This document shows positions 1-11,885 of a DNA stretch of 64,000 nt, one piece after another. Within the stretch, counting starts at the first letter, position 1, and every line of letters begins with the position of its first letter. The notes below the pieces were generated by a model. The model did no database searches and had not been told where the DNA came from. It saw only the letters and a program-made list of their open reading frames with translations. This stretch comes from Druceiella hillmani (Eukaryota; Arthropoda; Insecta; Lepidoptera; Hepialidae). The DNA lies in assembly GCA_039881145.1 (NCBI GenBank), contig JAYKKI010000133.1, positions 1,196,501 to 1,260,500 on the forward strand, read 5' to 3'. A program made the position numbers and the translations under genes.

Positions 1-1288
1 TTTCTCAATTAATAAACAGGATGTCAGTGAGCGACAAAGTTTGCCACGAAACAAAAGTTTTGGTGGAAATCGTAACTCGAAGGTAATTTGAAAGCGGGTA
101 GTAAACATGTAGGCGGAAATATTTTGCCTAAAATTGTTATATTTAGTACTGGCAACATTGTTAACTTTAAATAATTCAGCAAAGTAACAAATTTCTTTGT
201 CTTTTTCATTAGTCTAAAAACCTTAACGAAGGCTTGGTCTTTTTGAGGATCTTATTCCAATATAATATTTTAATGACTGCCGTATTTAATTTTTGTTTAT
301 ATGTTTCGAAGTACCTTTAACGATTTCAGAAGCTTATAAATTTCATCCCATCAATGAGCTTAAGCAATGCATGCACCTGTTACTGTTTCGTTGAGTGACG
401 GTCAATTTAATAAAATTCTTCTTCCTCTGTGATTTTAAAATCATGTTAAACCGTCGGAAACGATCGCTTTCATTCGATTACGGTTGTTTTACGAAATTAA
501 GCCGAATAAGGACCTAATTGAGCTTAGATGCTCTAAAAGTGGGATGGCGGCTCCCTCTTGCAAGAACAAAAACAAGCACAAGCAAAAACAACAATAAATT
601 ATTGTAATTAAAAATTTACTAGAAATATAAAGGGATGGGATCCAGAAAGAATGAATTTGCTTTTCAATTAAACGGTTTTACTAAACTTCAATAGCATAAC
701 TAGATAACTGAAAAGAGTAAGCATGACTTTTTTTCCAAATTTGCAATAATTTCTAATTTTTTGTTACACGTAAATTTCAGACGATGGTTAAGACCTTGAT
801 TTATAAATAAACATTTTTAAGTTTTTTACTTTTTTACGAAGTTTTTTTATGCCTTTGATTTCGACATATTTTAAATATAAGTTATTGTATGACCATAAGC
901 GATAATAAAAACTTGTCCCTTTGAAAAATAAAATAAAATTTATTATGGGCGATATTTTATACAAAAATAACAATTTCTAGAAAAAAGTTTCATTTCTGAA
1001 ACATAATGTCGATGATCCTTTAAAGATATTTGAGATAAAATTATTCTAAAAAAGCTCTCTTTAAATTTACTAAATATATTTAAGCAATTTTAAATATGAC
1101 TCAGCATATTAACAGTTATAAATTGGTGTATCAAATCTGAAGAGATATTTACTAATTTTTTCCCAAAAAAAAATTCATTATATTATATTACAATGTAAAA
1201 TATAATCAAATTTATGGAAACATTCTGTCACACAAATTCAGATATAAACATCACAATAACTGCGCAAGATACGGTTCCATACATATTG
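1..1288. other. AT-rich DNA with no gene seen
   Basis: No open frame here resembles a known protein, and the longest are about 60 codons, as expected by chance in AT-rich DNA. No repeat units or RNA genes were recognised. Confidence 0.6.
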
Positions 1289-1339
1289 ATTTTATATATT
1301 CTAATCTCATTTTCATTGTAAGATTAGAATATATAAAAT
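1289..1339. repeat. Perfect 19-bp inverted repeat
   Basis: The arms 1289-1307 and 1321-1339 are exact reverse complements, starting ATTTTATATATTCTAATCT, with a 13-nt loop between them. It would form a hairpin or cruciform. The arms are AT-rich but not simple TA repeats. No target-site duplication was found, so a mobile origin is not shown. Confidence 0.85.
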
Positions 1340-2809
1340 GAGCACTTTTTTTAAAATATGTATGTCTTTTTTATAATATATATTAATATATCTAATATAT
1401 AAATATTTTAAAAATTACATTAATAAAGGAAAAATATTTCAAAAAAATACTCATCAGTGGCTTTGTGGGATTTTATCTGTCATCACTGCACTGACACAAA
1501 GTTAATAATTAATTTATCTTTGTTTCTTTGTAATTTACCATTTAAAATTTATAGTTTATTTTGCTATTATACCAATACTATTTAACCTAAATATAAAACT
1601 AACTTATGCCAGTTAACACAACGTTTAATTTAATTTCAACCTAAGTAGGTGTATTACGTGTACATGCAGTTAATTACGGAATTTTTTTTTCTAACTTTCA
1701 AGGAAACAATGTTATTACTTCCCCTTTCGTTTCCATTAGTTTTCTTGAATATTTTGTTTGAGTGGCTTTTATTCTTTGACGTTTCTAACAAATATAATTT
1801 TACCCTATTTGGTATTGAACGTTTTACACTGAAAAATATCATATTCAAAAATGTTATCACAAGAATAATTTGTATAGATTTATAATTGGTCTTAGACAAA
1901 CATTTTTTGCAATTCAATGGGGCGAGTTGTGACGAGACATCTTGTACCGTATTTAGATGTTATAAATTTTTTTTTTGGAAAAATGTATTCAAATCCTATC
2001 ACTGCCAAAGTTACATCATGGAAATTAAAACTATTATCTTTTCACAATCATAAAAAAATTATTAATGTGAAAAAAGGACATTTCGAGGTAAAATTTACAT
2101 AGTTCAAATCCATGGTTTCCGAAATATTCGTTGGGTATTTAGTTACAGATGACTAAATAGATTTTGCGCCAATTCATCTTAATTGTAAATAAATTTACTA
2201 ATAATGCCAATTTCAGGAGAAACAACTCTGCTTCGAATTTGCTTGAAAAGCCTCCTCGCCTAAGCCTATTTCGACAATTTACATGCTTTTATTTCTAAAA
2301 TTTCAATATAGGGAATTTTCAGACAACTAGCTACACAGGTTATTGTTATCAAACTTGCCTCTCTAGATAGCGTAGTCTGTCACTATCGCAATGAAATTGT
2401 CAGCGACCTTCGCAGACAACAATTTTTTTTTCCAATAAAAACATTCCCAACCAGTAATGTTGCCACCGTAACATCTTTAAGCGGACGTAAGCATTTAACA
2501 GTACAAAATTAAAAATATTTACATTCAGAGAAAATCCTCTACGCTGACATCTTTAATGTTTCCTTTATTTCACACAATCTGCTGACGTTCGTGAAAGTTT
2601 CAAATCAGCATTTCATTCAAGAACGACAATGCCATCACTTCTTCGAATCTGGGCGGGAATAGCATGAGATGATTTATATGGAAAAATTCGTATATAATAC
2701 TTCAATAAAAATGTGAAGTGTCATTAAATATGCACTTTCTGCAAGTATAACCAAATATGAATAACGGCTTAAAAAGAACGGTTACATAAAATCGTAGTAC
2801 GTAAAATAC

Positions 2810-2812
<3 letters not shown>
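1340..2812. other. AT-rich DNA with no gene seen
   Basis: Two overlapping opposite-strand open frames near 1650-1917 look like chance frames, with no recognisable protein. Slightly GC-richer patches lie at 2220-2480 and 2580-2680, but no motif in them is recognisable. Confidence 0.55.
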
Positions 2813-2891
<79 letters not shown>

Positions 2892-2909
2892 GTGTGTGTG
2901 CGTGTGTAT
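2813..2909. repeat. Compound microsatellite (TA)n(TG)n
   Basis: About 23 uninterrupted TA units run from 2813 to 2859, followed by about 25 TG units with occasional CG interruptions. Alternating purine-pyrimidine tracts of this kind can slip in replication and can adopt Z-DNA in the TG part. Confidence 0.95.
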
Positions 2910-3330
2910 GTTGGTTATATTTTAGACAAAGCCACAATTTTCAATGTTCCGTACCTCAAAAGAAAAAAAAGCACATCATAAATTTATTCGGGTATGCGTT
3001 TTTTTTTCCATTTGTGCATATATTATAGAATCTTTAAAAATACTAGTTATTAGGGTCACAAAACTTTTTTTCATAATTTTAGGTAGAATATATTTAAAGA
3101 TGTACCAAGATATGTACAAAACAAACATATTCTCCCTTGTTTTAGGAATAAATAAACTTAACATAGCAAAAAAAACAAGTTTTAAAATCCTAGATGGATT
3201 CTATTTATGCCTGACAGGTTGTGTTTTATATTAATAGGAGTTTATATCATATTTTTGTAAATGAGAGTTTGTGCTTTGTTAGTGATTTGATGGTATTTTT
3301 AATTTATGATGATATTTTTAATCATGAATT

Positions 3331-3510
3331 TTGGTCTGTCGACCTGTACGTTAGTTTGATTGTAGATTAGGAAAAATCTACACTACAGATTTTGATGAAT
3401 TGTGTTCGTAAGAGTTTATAACCAAGAACAACATATAATAGAAAAAAATTCTAATAACTTTTCTTATTCCGTATTTCACGCTAACGAAGTACTAGGTACA
3501 GCTAGCATTT
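3331..3510 (+). repeat. Degenerate dispersed repeat, LINE or SINE tail type
   Basis: The segment contains, in order, a CTGT-rich start, a stretch reading roughly 'aaaaatctac...gattttgatgaa', then 'aacaacatataatag', and it ends 'cgctaacgaagtactaggtacagctag'-like. The same order of motifs is seen at 26425-26605. From memory, this layout matches abundant insect repeats ending in a 'gaag..gcgggcaacagctagt' tail. The family is not named here and the copy is very decayed. Confidence 0.4.
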
Positions 3511-3775
3511 AATATGCGCATTACGCCATGTATTGATATGGAGTAATTATAGGTTTTTAGCGTTATAGAAAAATCGCAGTTTTGTCCTAATTTAATTATG
3601 ACATTTCTCATTACACAAAAAAAAGTTTTCCACTAATTCGGAACATGTGGCCAGTCTGTGCTAAACTTTATGGAAAAATATCTGGGTGTTCAGCAAGATT
3701 GAGTAACAAGTATTCAAAGTATCGTTGTACATCATTAACTAACTACTTCAATAAACATAAAAAATATGTACTTAA

Positions 3776-3925
3776 ATCTGTATACACATATACATACACA
3801 CGCACACACGCACGCACGTATACACTCAAGCAGGCACGCACGGGCGCACGCACGCTCGCACGAACGCACGCCCGCACGCGCGCACATATGCGCGTACATA
3901 CACACACATATAAACACGTATGTTT
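3776..3925. repeat. CA/GCAC-rich degenerate simple repeat
   Basis: ACAC tracts pass into a GC-rich core of GCAC and GCACGC units (about 3830-3890) and back into ACAC tracts. It is almost entirely alternating purine-pyrimidine and is the most GC-rich short stretch of the first 30 kb. Open frames on both strands across it (3645-4006) encode only low-complexity His/Thr/Ala/Arg or Cys/Val/Arg repeats and are not genes. Confidence 0.9.
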
Positions 3926-3989
3926 GTATCTCAATACACAGGCTTTGTTTTTTTTTCTTACATAGATATCTGTCCAAAAGGTTTTCTTT

Positions 3990-5760
3990 AAATTAATTGG
4001 GACCAATTTTTAATCGGAAATTACATCTTCTCAAAATTCCTTTTAAGCCAGATAGTTACTAATAAAACATGAACACAAAATTGGAAATAATAAAAAAAAC
4101 AAAAAATGGAGCGCTCCTTTTTCGACAAACGTCATACCATTATGAAGGTAATAAACCTCTTAATGATTTATCTCTTAAAGCTATACGAACAGAATTGAAA
4201 CTATTATATAATTAAGAACAAGAAGAGTACCAAATCTCAAACCAATCTTTAGAACCTCCAAATACAAAGATCAATACAAACAAATTACTCAAAGTAAATG
4301 TTACGTTTTACTGAGTACAATACAAAATTAACGAAATCAATTCAGCACGTCGTGGTAAATAAACTAAATTAGAAAAGCACTGTTTAATCGCTTAATAGCA
4401 TATATTCGTGTATATCTTGGTATATTCCCTGTCAAATATGTGTGTATTTCCGAAAAAAAGCTATAGTTTTTCATATTTATTAAGACCACAATTTTTTTTA
4501 CTTTCTTTTTCGTTCAAACATTTTAATAAGTAATTACATGTCTTTACTCGATTTCGTCGCATGATAAATTAATAAATACTCTCCATTCTTTAGAAGTTTC
4601 ATATGGCAATATTTTTGTGTCGCGTATTTTGATTAATGAAATAGTCTAGAAACATTAATTCTAGATCCATAATTGAATCCGCCAGACATAAGTCAAATGG
4701 TAGACAACTCCATTTAAGAACAAAGATAATTGTAATATAGCAATTAAGATGTAATTGAGAAGGGTACTAATTTCAAAACACTGATAAAAAGGACGTCGCT
4801 TATATCAGAGGGTAAATAATTGTTCTTTAAATATATTTCATTCTAGTTAGCCATCCAGGCTTCGACTGGAAAAAAGTTGTATGTGAGCGTATTTGGTTTA
4901 AGTCTTTTTAAGTAATAATTAAATATGCTTATTTTGGATAATATAGAATTACAAGGTCAAATTTTCTATACTAAAATATATCGGATGTCGAATCGAAGGT
5001 TTATTTGTGTTTCACTCTATTTTGCAAAATCACATGTTAATTTCAAAATGTTTTTATTATTTTTTATATATTAAATAACACGCTACGATTTATAGGGACA
5101 GGCAGAGAATTGATTTACATTCATTGTTCATATTAATCTCTAAACTAAAATCCTATGAGCTTTGGAAAATAAAAAATGAAATTCAAATCAAATCTAAGAT
5201 TCGAAAAGTTATTTTTATTATTCAAAGCTTTAAGAAAAGTTACAAACTGTATGTTATGTTTTTTTTATTTATATACATGATAAAAGTATTTCATAAACCG
5301 TTCAAGATCTTCTTATACTATACAAGATTGAGGCTGATCGATTTATTTACTGAAGGGTCATCCTAAATATTAACACAGATATACTTCCACCCCAACGACC
5401 GATGTCGTTTTGGTGAATGGAGCGGCGACTTATAACAACTTCCGGAAGATGAGTGGACTAACATAATTAGCTTGTAATAGTTAACAATACTACTTTTGTA
5501 CTTTATTTTTTTAAAGAATCATCCGTAAATGCATTCAGCATATTTCGTCATTTTTCAATCGATATTGCCCACTACTTACATGCTTATTTATTCTAGGTCT
5601 ATATAGAAACTCTAAGCAATAAATTGGTGGTATTTTCAAGTCGATTCGATAACAGTTTAAGCGGAGATCCTTAAAAAGAAATAAACGAAACTTTTGCATT
5701 AGGGTAAGATCACCTTTAAAAATATGTGGGGTTGGTTCATGTATGGGGTCCAAAAACTGA
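3990..5760. other. AT-rich DNA with no gene seen
   Basis: The open frames here (for example 5124-5366 on + and 5535-5753 on -) resemble no known protein. No repeats were recognised. Confidence 0.5.
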
Positions 5761-5889
5761 CGCAGGTGTACATAATACCTGCACGAATTTTTGTTGCATA
5801 ATCAACAAAGCTTAAACAAGATAAACCAGTATATTTTTATTCGATACCTTGTCAAAATTACGCTACACGGGACACCTGAAGCAAGGAAA

Positions 5890-6020
5890 GAGAAGGCGCG
5901 AAATATGTTTTCGAGAGCGTCTCAGTTTATTGTTGCTCGCCGTATGAGTCAGTGTATTAGATATTTATAGTGGGCCTTATTCTAATTCATTCTCAATAAG
6001 TAAGGTGAACAAAGTCTCTG
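5890..6020 (+). repeat. Dispersed repeat, copy 1 (partner near 14.87 kb)
   Basis: The stretch from 'gagagcgtctcagtttatt' through 'cgtatgagtcagtgtat' to 'ctcaataagtaaggtgaa' aligns in order with 14868-14962 ('gagagtgcctcagtttatt', 'cgtatgagttagtgcat', 'ctcaataagcgaggtgaat'). It is one of two diverged copies of an unnamed repeat. Its borders are not clear and no coding capacity is seen. Confidence 0.6.
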
Positions 6021-6265
6021 ACACACTTGGTTTAGATTTGTTGTGCGCATCCAAAATTGAAACCCGTTTGTTTCAATTTTGAACAGTGTTTATCTAGCAA
6101 ATTGAATGTTATTTAATATTACATCGAATGTAATTAGGTAAATGCGTCGTTGAAATAATTGCGAAAAGCAGATCAAGAGGAGAAAAGTTACATAATCTTA
6201 AAATTTGACGTTTCATGCTAGAGTTTCGAATTTGGATGCGCGTAACAAATTTGAACTCTCTTTCT

Positions 6266-6328
6266 ACTCGTTGTATGGATTAATGCGTCTTTTTTTTAAA
6301 ACAAGACGAATTAATTCACGCAACGAGT
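6266..6328. repeat. Imperfect hairpin, 26-nt arms
   Basis: The arms 6266-6291 and 6303-6328 match as reverse complements at about 22 of 26 positions, with an 11-nt loop. Both begin or end with ACTCGTTG or its complement. In size and mismatch pattern it resembles a microRNA precursor, but sequence alone cannot separate this from a decayed small inverted-repeat element. Confidence 0.5.
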
Positions 6329-7016
6329 AACATTGAAATGAAACGCGCCGAAAACAAGTGACGTTTTAATATAAAAAAGTAAATAACAACCTTATGAAAC
6401 ACAATTCTTGGCCATGTAGGCATCGAATTTCATATAGGATTGATATGATCAGGCTTCATTTTTTATGTACATATTCAGTTTGTTACTTTCAAGGTAGCTA
6501 CGAAAATCTCAAATTTACCTTCGATATTCAAACTAGATACTACATAAAAACTATTCTCAAAACAACTTGAAAATTTTAGTTATTTAAGAAATGTCTAATT
6601 TTGACAAAATTATAAATATTTTCACTATTTTACCACTTGTTTTAGTCTGAATATTCATGTTAATCACTTAATTTGGTGTTCATAAAATGATTTTTAAAAA
6701 CCGCACTGTATATTGGGTGTATCATATAAATATGTGGCAAAAAAATTGTGCCCTCATTGCTATCTAATTCCTATTTGACCATTTATGTACCGAGGGTATA
6801 AATATTTCCATCAGTTAATTGTACACCCTCATCTATGTAGCACCATGGCTGATCGGATTTCTTTAAAATTGATTTTCAAAATTTATAGCAAAGCTAATAT
6901 GGAAAGTAAACAATGGCATAATATTTAAATGATCGATATGAACACCGAAATAACATAAGGTTAATATAATATAAGTTATTTCCTCGGCTATATTGTTATT
7001 TCTAGAAAATGATAAG

Positions 7017-7091
7017 AAATAGCACTCTGCTCGAATTTGTTAATTACTGGACGAGAACTGAAGGTTGACAATGTCGAGCAGAGTGCTATTT
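7017..7091. repeat. Perfect 18-bp inverted repeat with 39-nt loop
   Basis: The arms 7017-7034 and 7074-7091 are exact reverse complements (AAATAGCACTCTGCTCGA) and are much less AT-rich than the surroundings. Pairing stops on both sides of the arms. It could be a small inverted-repeat element or part of a structured RNA. Confidence 0.8.
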
Positions 7092-8317
7092 TGTTAAAAC
7101 AATTTCAATAAAAAAAAACAAATGTTTCATAATTAAGTAAATTAAAAAGTTACATAGGGGTGAGTAATTAGGTCAGAGGAAAAACATTCTTAACTGCGAT
7201 GTGACGCAAAATCAAAAAACTATTATTTATTTGCCAGAAATTTAATTTTAAAATAATAATGTGATACATTATCTTATTATGATGTTAACATTGAAAGAAA
7301 ATTATATGCAAAAAATTATATTTCATTTCCGATATATCGTACAGGGTATCTAACTAATTCTCGAAAATGGAAAATACGAAAATATATTATTCATATGAAG
7401 TTTAAATATAATGAGAAAGTCCACTAATCCATGGATATATAATTACCAGAACTACATTCCCTCTTATACACCGATACCTTCAAATCTTCTCAGTATAAAA
7501 ATAAATATGTGAATAAAACAATTTTTTACAAAAAATTAATTTCGATAAATTTTTTGAGACTGGAAATTTCGTCCTTACATTTCACTTAAATAATTTTAAA
7601 TACATGAACTCAATAATATGCTTAATGGTAGTTACAATTTATTAGATTGCCTCTACGATCTCACCATTTCCTATTAAACAATGAAGTACAATGTGCTAAC
7701 TTCCATTAAACCATAATAGTTTTACTATGCATTTCCTAGTAATGTAGATACTATTCAAGTAATAAGATGTTATTCGGTTAATTGAACTAAACAGTAAAGG
7801 GTTACGAGAGAAAAAGTATCGAAGTAATTCAAATGCTAGTTAAAATGAAATGAATTACTTTTTGTAATTTATGTTCAAATATTTTAAATCATAATTCCTT
7901 TAAATGATGTTAAACTGGTTATAGAAAGTTTATTTTTATCGTAAATATGTTTTCATCATATTTGCAAAAGAAAAAAAAAACAAATAACCGTTTCACTTTC
8001 GGAAATTTTTTCGCATCTACTTCCAAAATTTGGTTAGAATATTTTAATTTGTAAGTAAAGTTTCGATGATGATTAAGAAAAAAATGATGTGTATGTGTTA
8101 TTTGCAGATATGTTTTTCTTTATGTAATGTACAGTTTATACGCCATAATACCTGCTGAACGAAACTAAAATATCCTAAAGCAGGTTCTGCTATCTTTTTT
8201 GGAATGAATTATTTTGACAGTAATTTTAAATAATTTCAGAGAAAGTTCTATGTATGCGGCAGGTAACAATTTATTAAAAATAATCGTAAAATGGTAATGT
8301 AAAAAATGTATTACGTA

Positions 8318-8319
<2 letters not shown>
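7092..8319. other. AT-rich DNA with no gene seen
   Basis: No recognisable gene or repeat. A single 'tacagggt' motif near 7341 recalls the ends of some insect repeats, but nothing else supports it. Confidence 0.5.

Positions 8320-8382
<63 letters not shown>
8320..8382. repeat. (TA)n microsatellite
   Basis: About 30 uninterrupted TA units. The Tyr-Ile repeat protein predicted across it on the minus strand is an artefact of the repeat. Confidence 0.95.
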
Positions 8383-8383
<1 letters not shown>

Positions 8384-9159
8384 TAAATATTCTTTAATGT
8401 ACAACACTAACAAACACTCATCATATCACAATGCCAAGTTCTTCAGTTTGATTTTTATTTTGAAGATTACTTCACTTGACCGATTTGAGTCAGCCACTAT
8501 AGCAAACATTTCTAGCACATTTAAGAATCCAGGTAATTGCCTTATATTCTGAATAATTTCATTTTTGGATCACAAACATAAAGATATGCATGAGTCAATG
8601 CGTTCTTCATTGCCGTTCGTCTACTACGAAAATACTCTTATTTCAAACTTTTTGGTTCGAATGATTTGATTGATTTTTGCTAAACCCTTCAGTATTTTTT
8701 GAGAATATCATTAAATGTGGCTGCCACCTTTTCTCTTTTTTTTCTTCCATAATCGTCCTTGTTTTATCACTATCAATGTTTGTCTCCGTATAATCCCAAA
8801 ACTAGTATCTGCAATAAGATTTAATATTAGTATAAAACAAATTATGTTAACCAAATAATTATATTCTTTGATCACTTAAATGCATTTGTGTCTAAAGGGG
8901 ATGATGACTTTTATAAGCCTTTACATTCCACATAATATTTCTTAATTAACTATTCATTTTATGGATATTTATTTTGTCCCAATATGGGCGCTGATTCTAA
9001 AGGTGGCTTCCCCATTAATAACGGTTGGCAGTCAGATCAGCGTATTCGCTTTTCTAACAAGGCGAGAGTGTTTGGCAGCATTCGTAAGTGTACATTTTTG
9101 GCCAACTCGTCGCAATATTTGCTCATTTTTTATTTTCTGAGTCCAAAATAAAGACATCA

Positions 9160-9640
9160 TGTGTCTGTAGGTCAAGTAGACAATTCGAATGTTTTTGTAA
9201 GTTTACTGAGATCCTCTTTAATAGCTCAGGCTTCGCTTTCGAACAATTGATGTATGCGGACACGGTTCTCATAATATGTTCAGAAGCGGTGTTACAAAAG
9301 ATTATTGATCGTGTTAAGGAATGCAGTGTTAAAATTGTTGTAATAATAATGATACTAAGATAGGGTTTATGGTCATCTCTAAGAACCTCAATTGCCAACC
9401 AAGCATTTTTTTTCTAGTTCAAAATTAGAACTAAGAACTAAATTTAACTAACTCGAAACCTGGCTTACTCAAAACTGTGACAGAGGTCAAAACTCGCATT
9501 GAAATTGTCCGCAGTAACTTTTTTAAAAATTAAAATTAAAATTTCATTTTAAATTTGTCTTTTCCAATGCTAAACGTTCGCTCATAATGCCCTTCATATT
9601 CTCAAGACATAGATGTCATTAGTAACCCAGAATGAAAATT
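9160..9640 (+). pseudogene. LINE reverse-transcriptase relic (palm motif to C-terminal region)
   Basis: One frame reads EQLMYADTVLII, then LQKIIDRVKECSVK, which matches the reverse-transcriptase palm motif of insect LINEs (YADDTVLIA...LQKLLDRVNEYS). One aspartate of the YADD box is missing. In another frame, 9380-9540 reads like TWLTQ followed by VTEVKTRIEIVRSNF, matching the LINE segment after the palm (..TWL..EIKTRIEIARSAF). At least two frame changes and several stops separate these blocks, so it is dead. The segment TWLT...KTRI recurs at 41.66 kb, so both relics probably come from one family. Assignment to a LINE is firm; the clade is not settled. Confidence 0.75.
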
Positions 9641-10012
9641 TCATTAGGTTTATCAATCATATTGTACGAAGAGAGGCATGCCGCTTAACGGCATCTGGGT
9701 AATTTAACAAAATTGTTTAACTCTTTATCATCGTGTTGCATCGTCTTACAATAATTTATAGTACCCTAAGATAATAGACAGAGGGTTTTACATTTGACTT
9801 ACTTATTACATTATATTCTGTGTACTCCATCCTTTATGACTAAGTACTTCTCCGTCAGGTAAGAGTTATTCCAATATGGGTGATACAATTGTTTCCATAT
9901 ATTTATATGCCCTAATTCAAACTATCTTCGCTAATATAATTCTTGTTGTTTGCTAATTTGATACTTTTACAAGTTGAAATGGCTTAAGAAATTTATTAAT
10001 TTCGTTTTTTAT

Positions 10013-10430
10013 GATTCTATACCTTGAAAGGAAAAAAGGAAACTTTATTGGATCACTTCGTTGACCTTCGGTCTATCAAGATAATTCTTTTGGGAACATG
10101 TGGAGGTATCAACTTGAAATTATAACAAAATACTTATGTATTTTTATATATAGTATTTACTTATGTATTAGTAAACAAAATCAAGAAAACCTTAAAAATG
10201 CCGTCATTTATGCCCCATATTTTCCGAGTATTTCCCGTTGATATATAATTATGTAGTTTTGGCAAGAAGCAAGGTTTCACAGCAAGAGTAAATATATGCA
10301 AAAAAAAAAAATTTTATATGTGCGTCTGCGAAAGATATAGTTGGCAACATACTTTCGTTCAAAAAAATTAAAATTTTCGTAGTCTAGTTCCACGCGTGCT
10401 AGACAGATTTTTTTTATTTTTAGGATCCTT
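10013..10430 (+). repeat. Insect interspersed repeat, copy 1
   Basis: The copy starts 'ataccttgaaaggaaaaaa', continues 'ggatcacttcgttgacctt', 'cggtctatcaaga' and 'tgtggaggtatcaacttgaa', and ends near 'cacgcgtgctagaca' before a T-run. The same order is found at 51607-52130. From memory, this matches a repeat common in insect genomes that starts 'ggttccgtacctcaaaagg' and ends in a '..gcgagtccgactcgcacttgg' block. No protein is encoded. It is diverged and internally shortened compared with the 51.6 kb copy. Confidence 0.6.
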
Positions 10431-11087
10431 ACTTCACAGCAAAAGTTTTTCTCAAAAGCCAACTGAAATTAAAAAGTTTAATTTGGTGTAGAATTGGAGA
10501 TTACTAACCAACATAGGTTATATTAAAAACCTAAAAGAGTATACAAAGATTTGTTACAAAATATTTTTTTACTAATTGGCAATGCTATTCATAAGCACAC
10601 TGAACTTAGATTTTTTAAATTTTCTGTACGTTATAGACGCCTTTAAAACTTTTGTTTATTATTTAATATTAAATTCACAATGCATCCTTTACAATAATCC
10701 ATATAAATTTAATATAATTTTTTCACTTAAGATCAACATCTTAACCACGAGCAATCAGGAGAAATAGATTTTAGCTTATTTTCGAAAACAAATTTATCTT
10801 TAAATATAGAGTGGAGCGATAAAATTTTAAAACTTACGTTTTATTTCAGAAAAAAAAATTATCAAAAGAGCCTAGTTTTTTTTCCTTGGCACCATCTCAC
10901 CGATTTCATCGTGTTTATGCCTGTTTTCTACTACTGTTAAAGTGAAAACTAATATTGAATTGTTTTTAAATAATTTAAGTTGCTATTTAAAGAATTTGTA
11001 AAGGTGCAACATGCACCTATACAAAACAAAAATTTATTGACAAAATGTGGTATCAATTGCCGCAATTAAATTAATTTGTAAGAAATA
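10431..11087. other. AT-rich DNA with no gene seen
   Basis: Nothing recognised. The open frame at 10576-10767 resembles no known protein. Confidence 0.5.
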
Positions 11088-11187
11088 TGTCTATTTTGTC
11101 TATCTATTAAGAAATCTGTTTATTTTGTCTGTCTATTAAGAAATCTGTCTATTTTGTCTGTCTATTAAGAAATCTGTCTATTTTGTC
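11088..11187. repeat. 29-bp tandem repeat, about 3.4 copies
   Basis: The unit contains TGTCTATTTTGTCTGTC followed by TATTAAGAAAT. Successive copies are exactly 29 bp apart (matching G at 11111, 11140 and 11169). The last two full units are nearly identical, while the first differs at a few positions. It is a minisatellite with no coding role. Confidence 0.95.
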
Positions 11188-11189
11188 GT

Positions 11190-11520
11190 GACAATCCATT
11201 GGCTATTTTCTGTTAGCTAATAAAGTTAAACTTTAGTTAATAACACAATAATAAAGAAGATCAGACTGATCTGTGTTTCCATACTTTAGAACTCATACCG
11301 TGTAAGTTCAGAAAATACCGATCTAGTGCGAGTCGAGTTCCCACACAAAGCGTTCCGTAACACCAAATAATGTTACAATTATAAATTTTAATTTCTCAAA
11401 GACACTGTGAAAAACAATGTTATCACTGCGGTCGATTTCAAAAATATCCCAAACCTAAAAACTACACTAAATATCTTATTCGAACCAATTTTTGTCGAAC
11501 GTTTATTTCAAGCTTTACTA
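11190..11520. other. No feature recognised
   Basis: The stretch lies between the 29-bp array and the next dispersed repeat. It is slightly less AT-rich near 11270-11350, but no motif is recognised. Confidence 0.4.
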
Positions 11521-11524
11521 CCTT

Positions 11525-11885
11525 CATTTTTTTCATTCTTTTATAGACGTTAGTTGAAAAGATAGAGGGGAGGGGGATTTTAGAAGCGCATATCTCAACT
11601 TTAATAGCTATGTAAAGATACCCCACACGCCTATGTGCACTGGTATTTTTATTTCATCCCCCAGTTACATATCTGAAGCACCACCGCTAACATTATTTTT
11701 TCATAATTTCACTATTTCATTGTTTGACGGTTCATATAAAACACCTACCATATAAATTTCATCTATATGGAGCCAATAGTCACCATGTAAAAAGACTGTG
11801 ATATACGGACAGACAGACGGAGAGACGGGCAGGACGAAATGATAAGGATTCACTTTTTACCATTCGGCAACGGAACCCTGTAATT
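11525..11885 (-). repeat. Degenerate insect interspersed repeat with CAGACAGACGG block
   Basis: A 'ggacagacagacggagagac' block at about 11808 is followed by 'gacgaaatgataaggattc', then 'ttcggcaacggaaccct'. On the other strand this reads as a GGGTTCCGT start and a CTGTCTGTC run. I recall this combination from many insect genomes. Upstream sequence from 11540 ('agcgcatatctcaacttta') appears to belong to the same element. It is non-coding and the family name is not known to me. Confidence 0.5.

Noticed and set aside
3645..4006. Four overlapping open frames on both strands over the GCAC region
   Set aside because: They are low-complexity translations of a simple repeat with no start context or domain.
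7341..7360. TACAGGGT motif as the end of a known insect repeat
   Set aside because: A single short motif with no second end or repeat copy.
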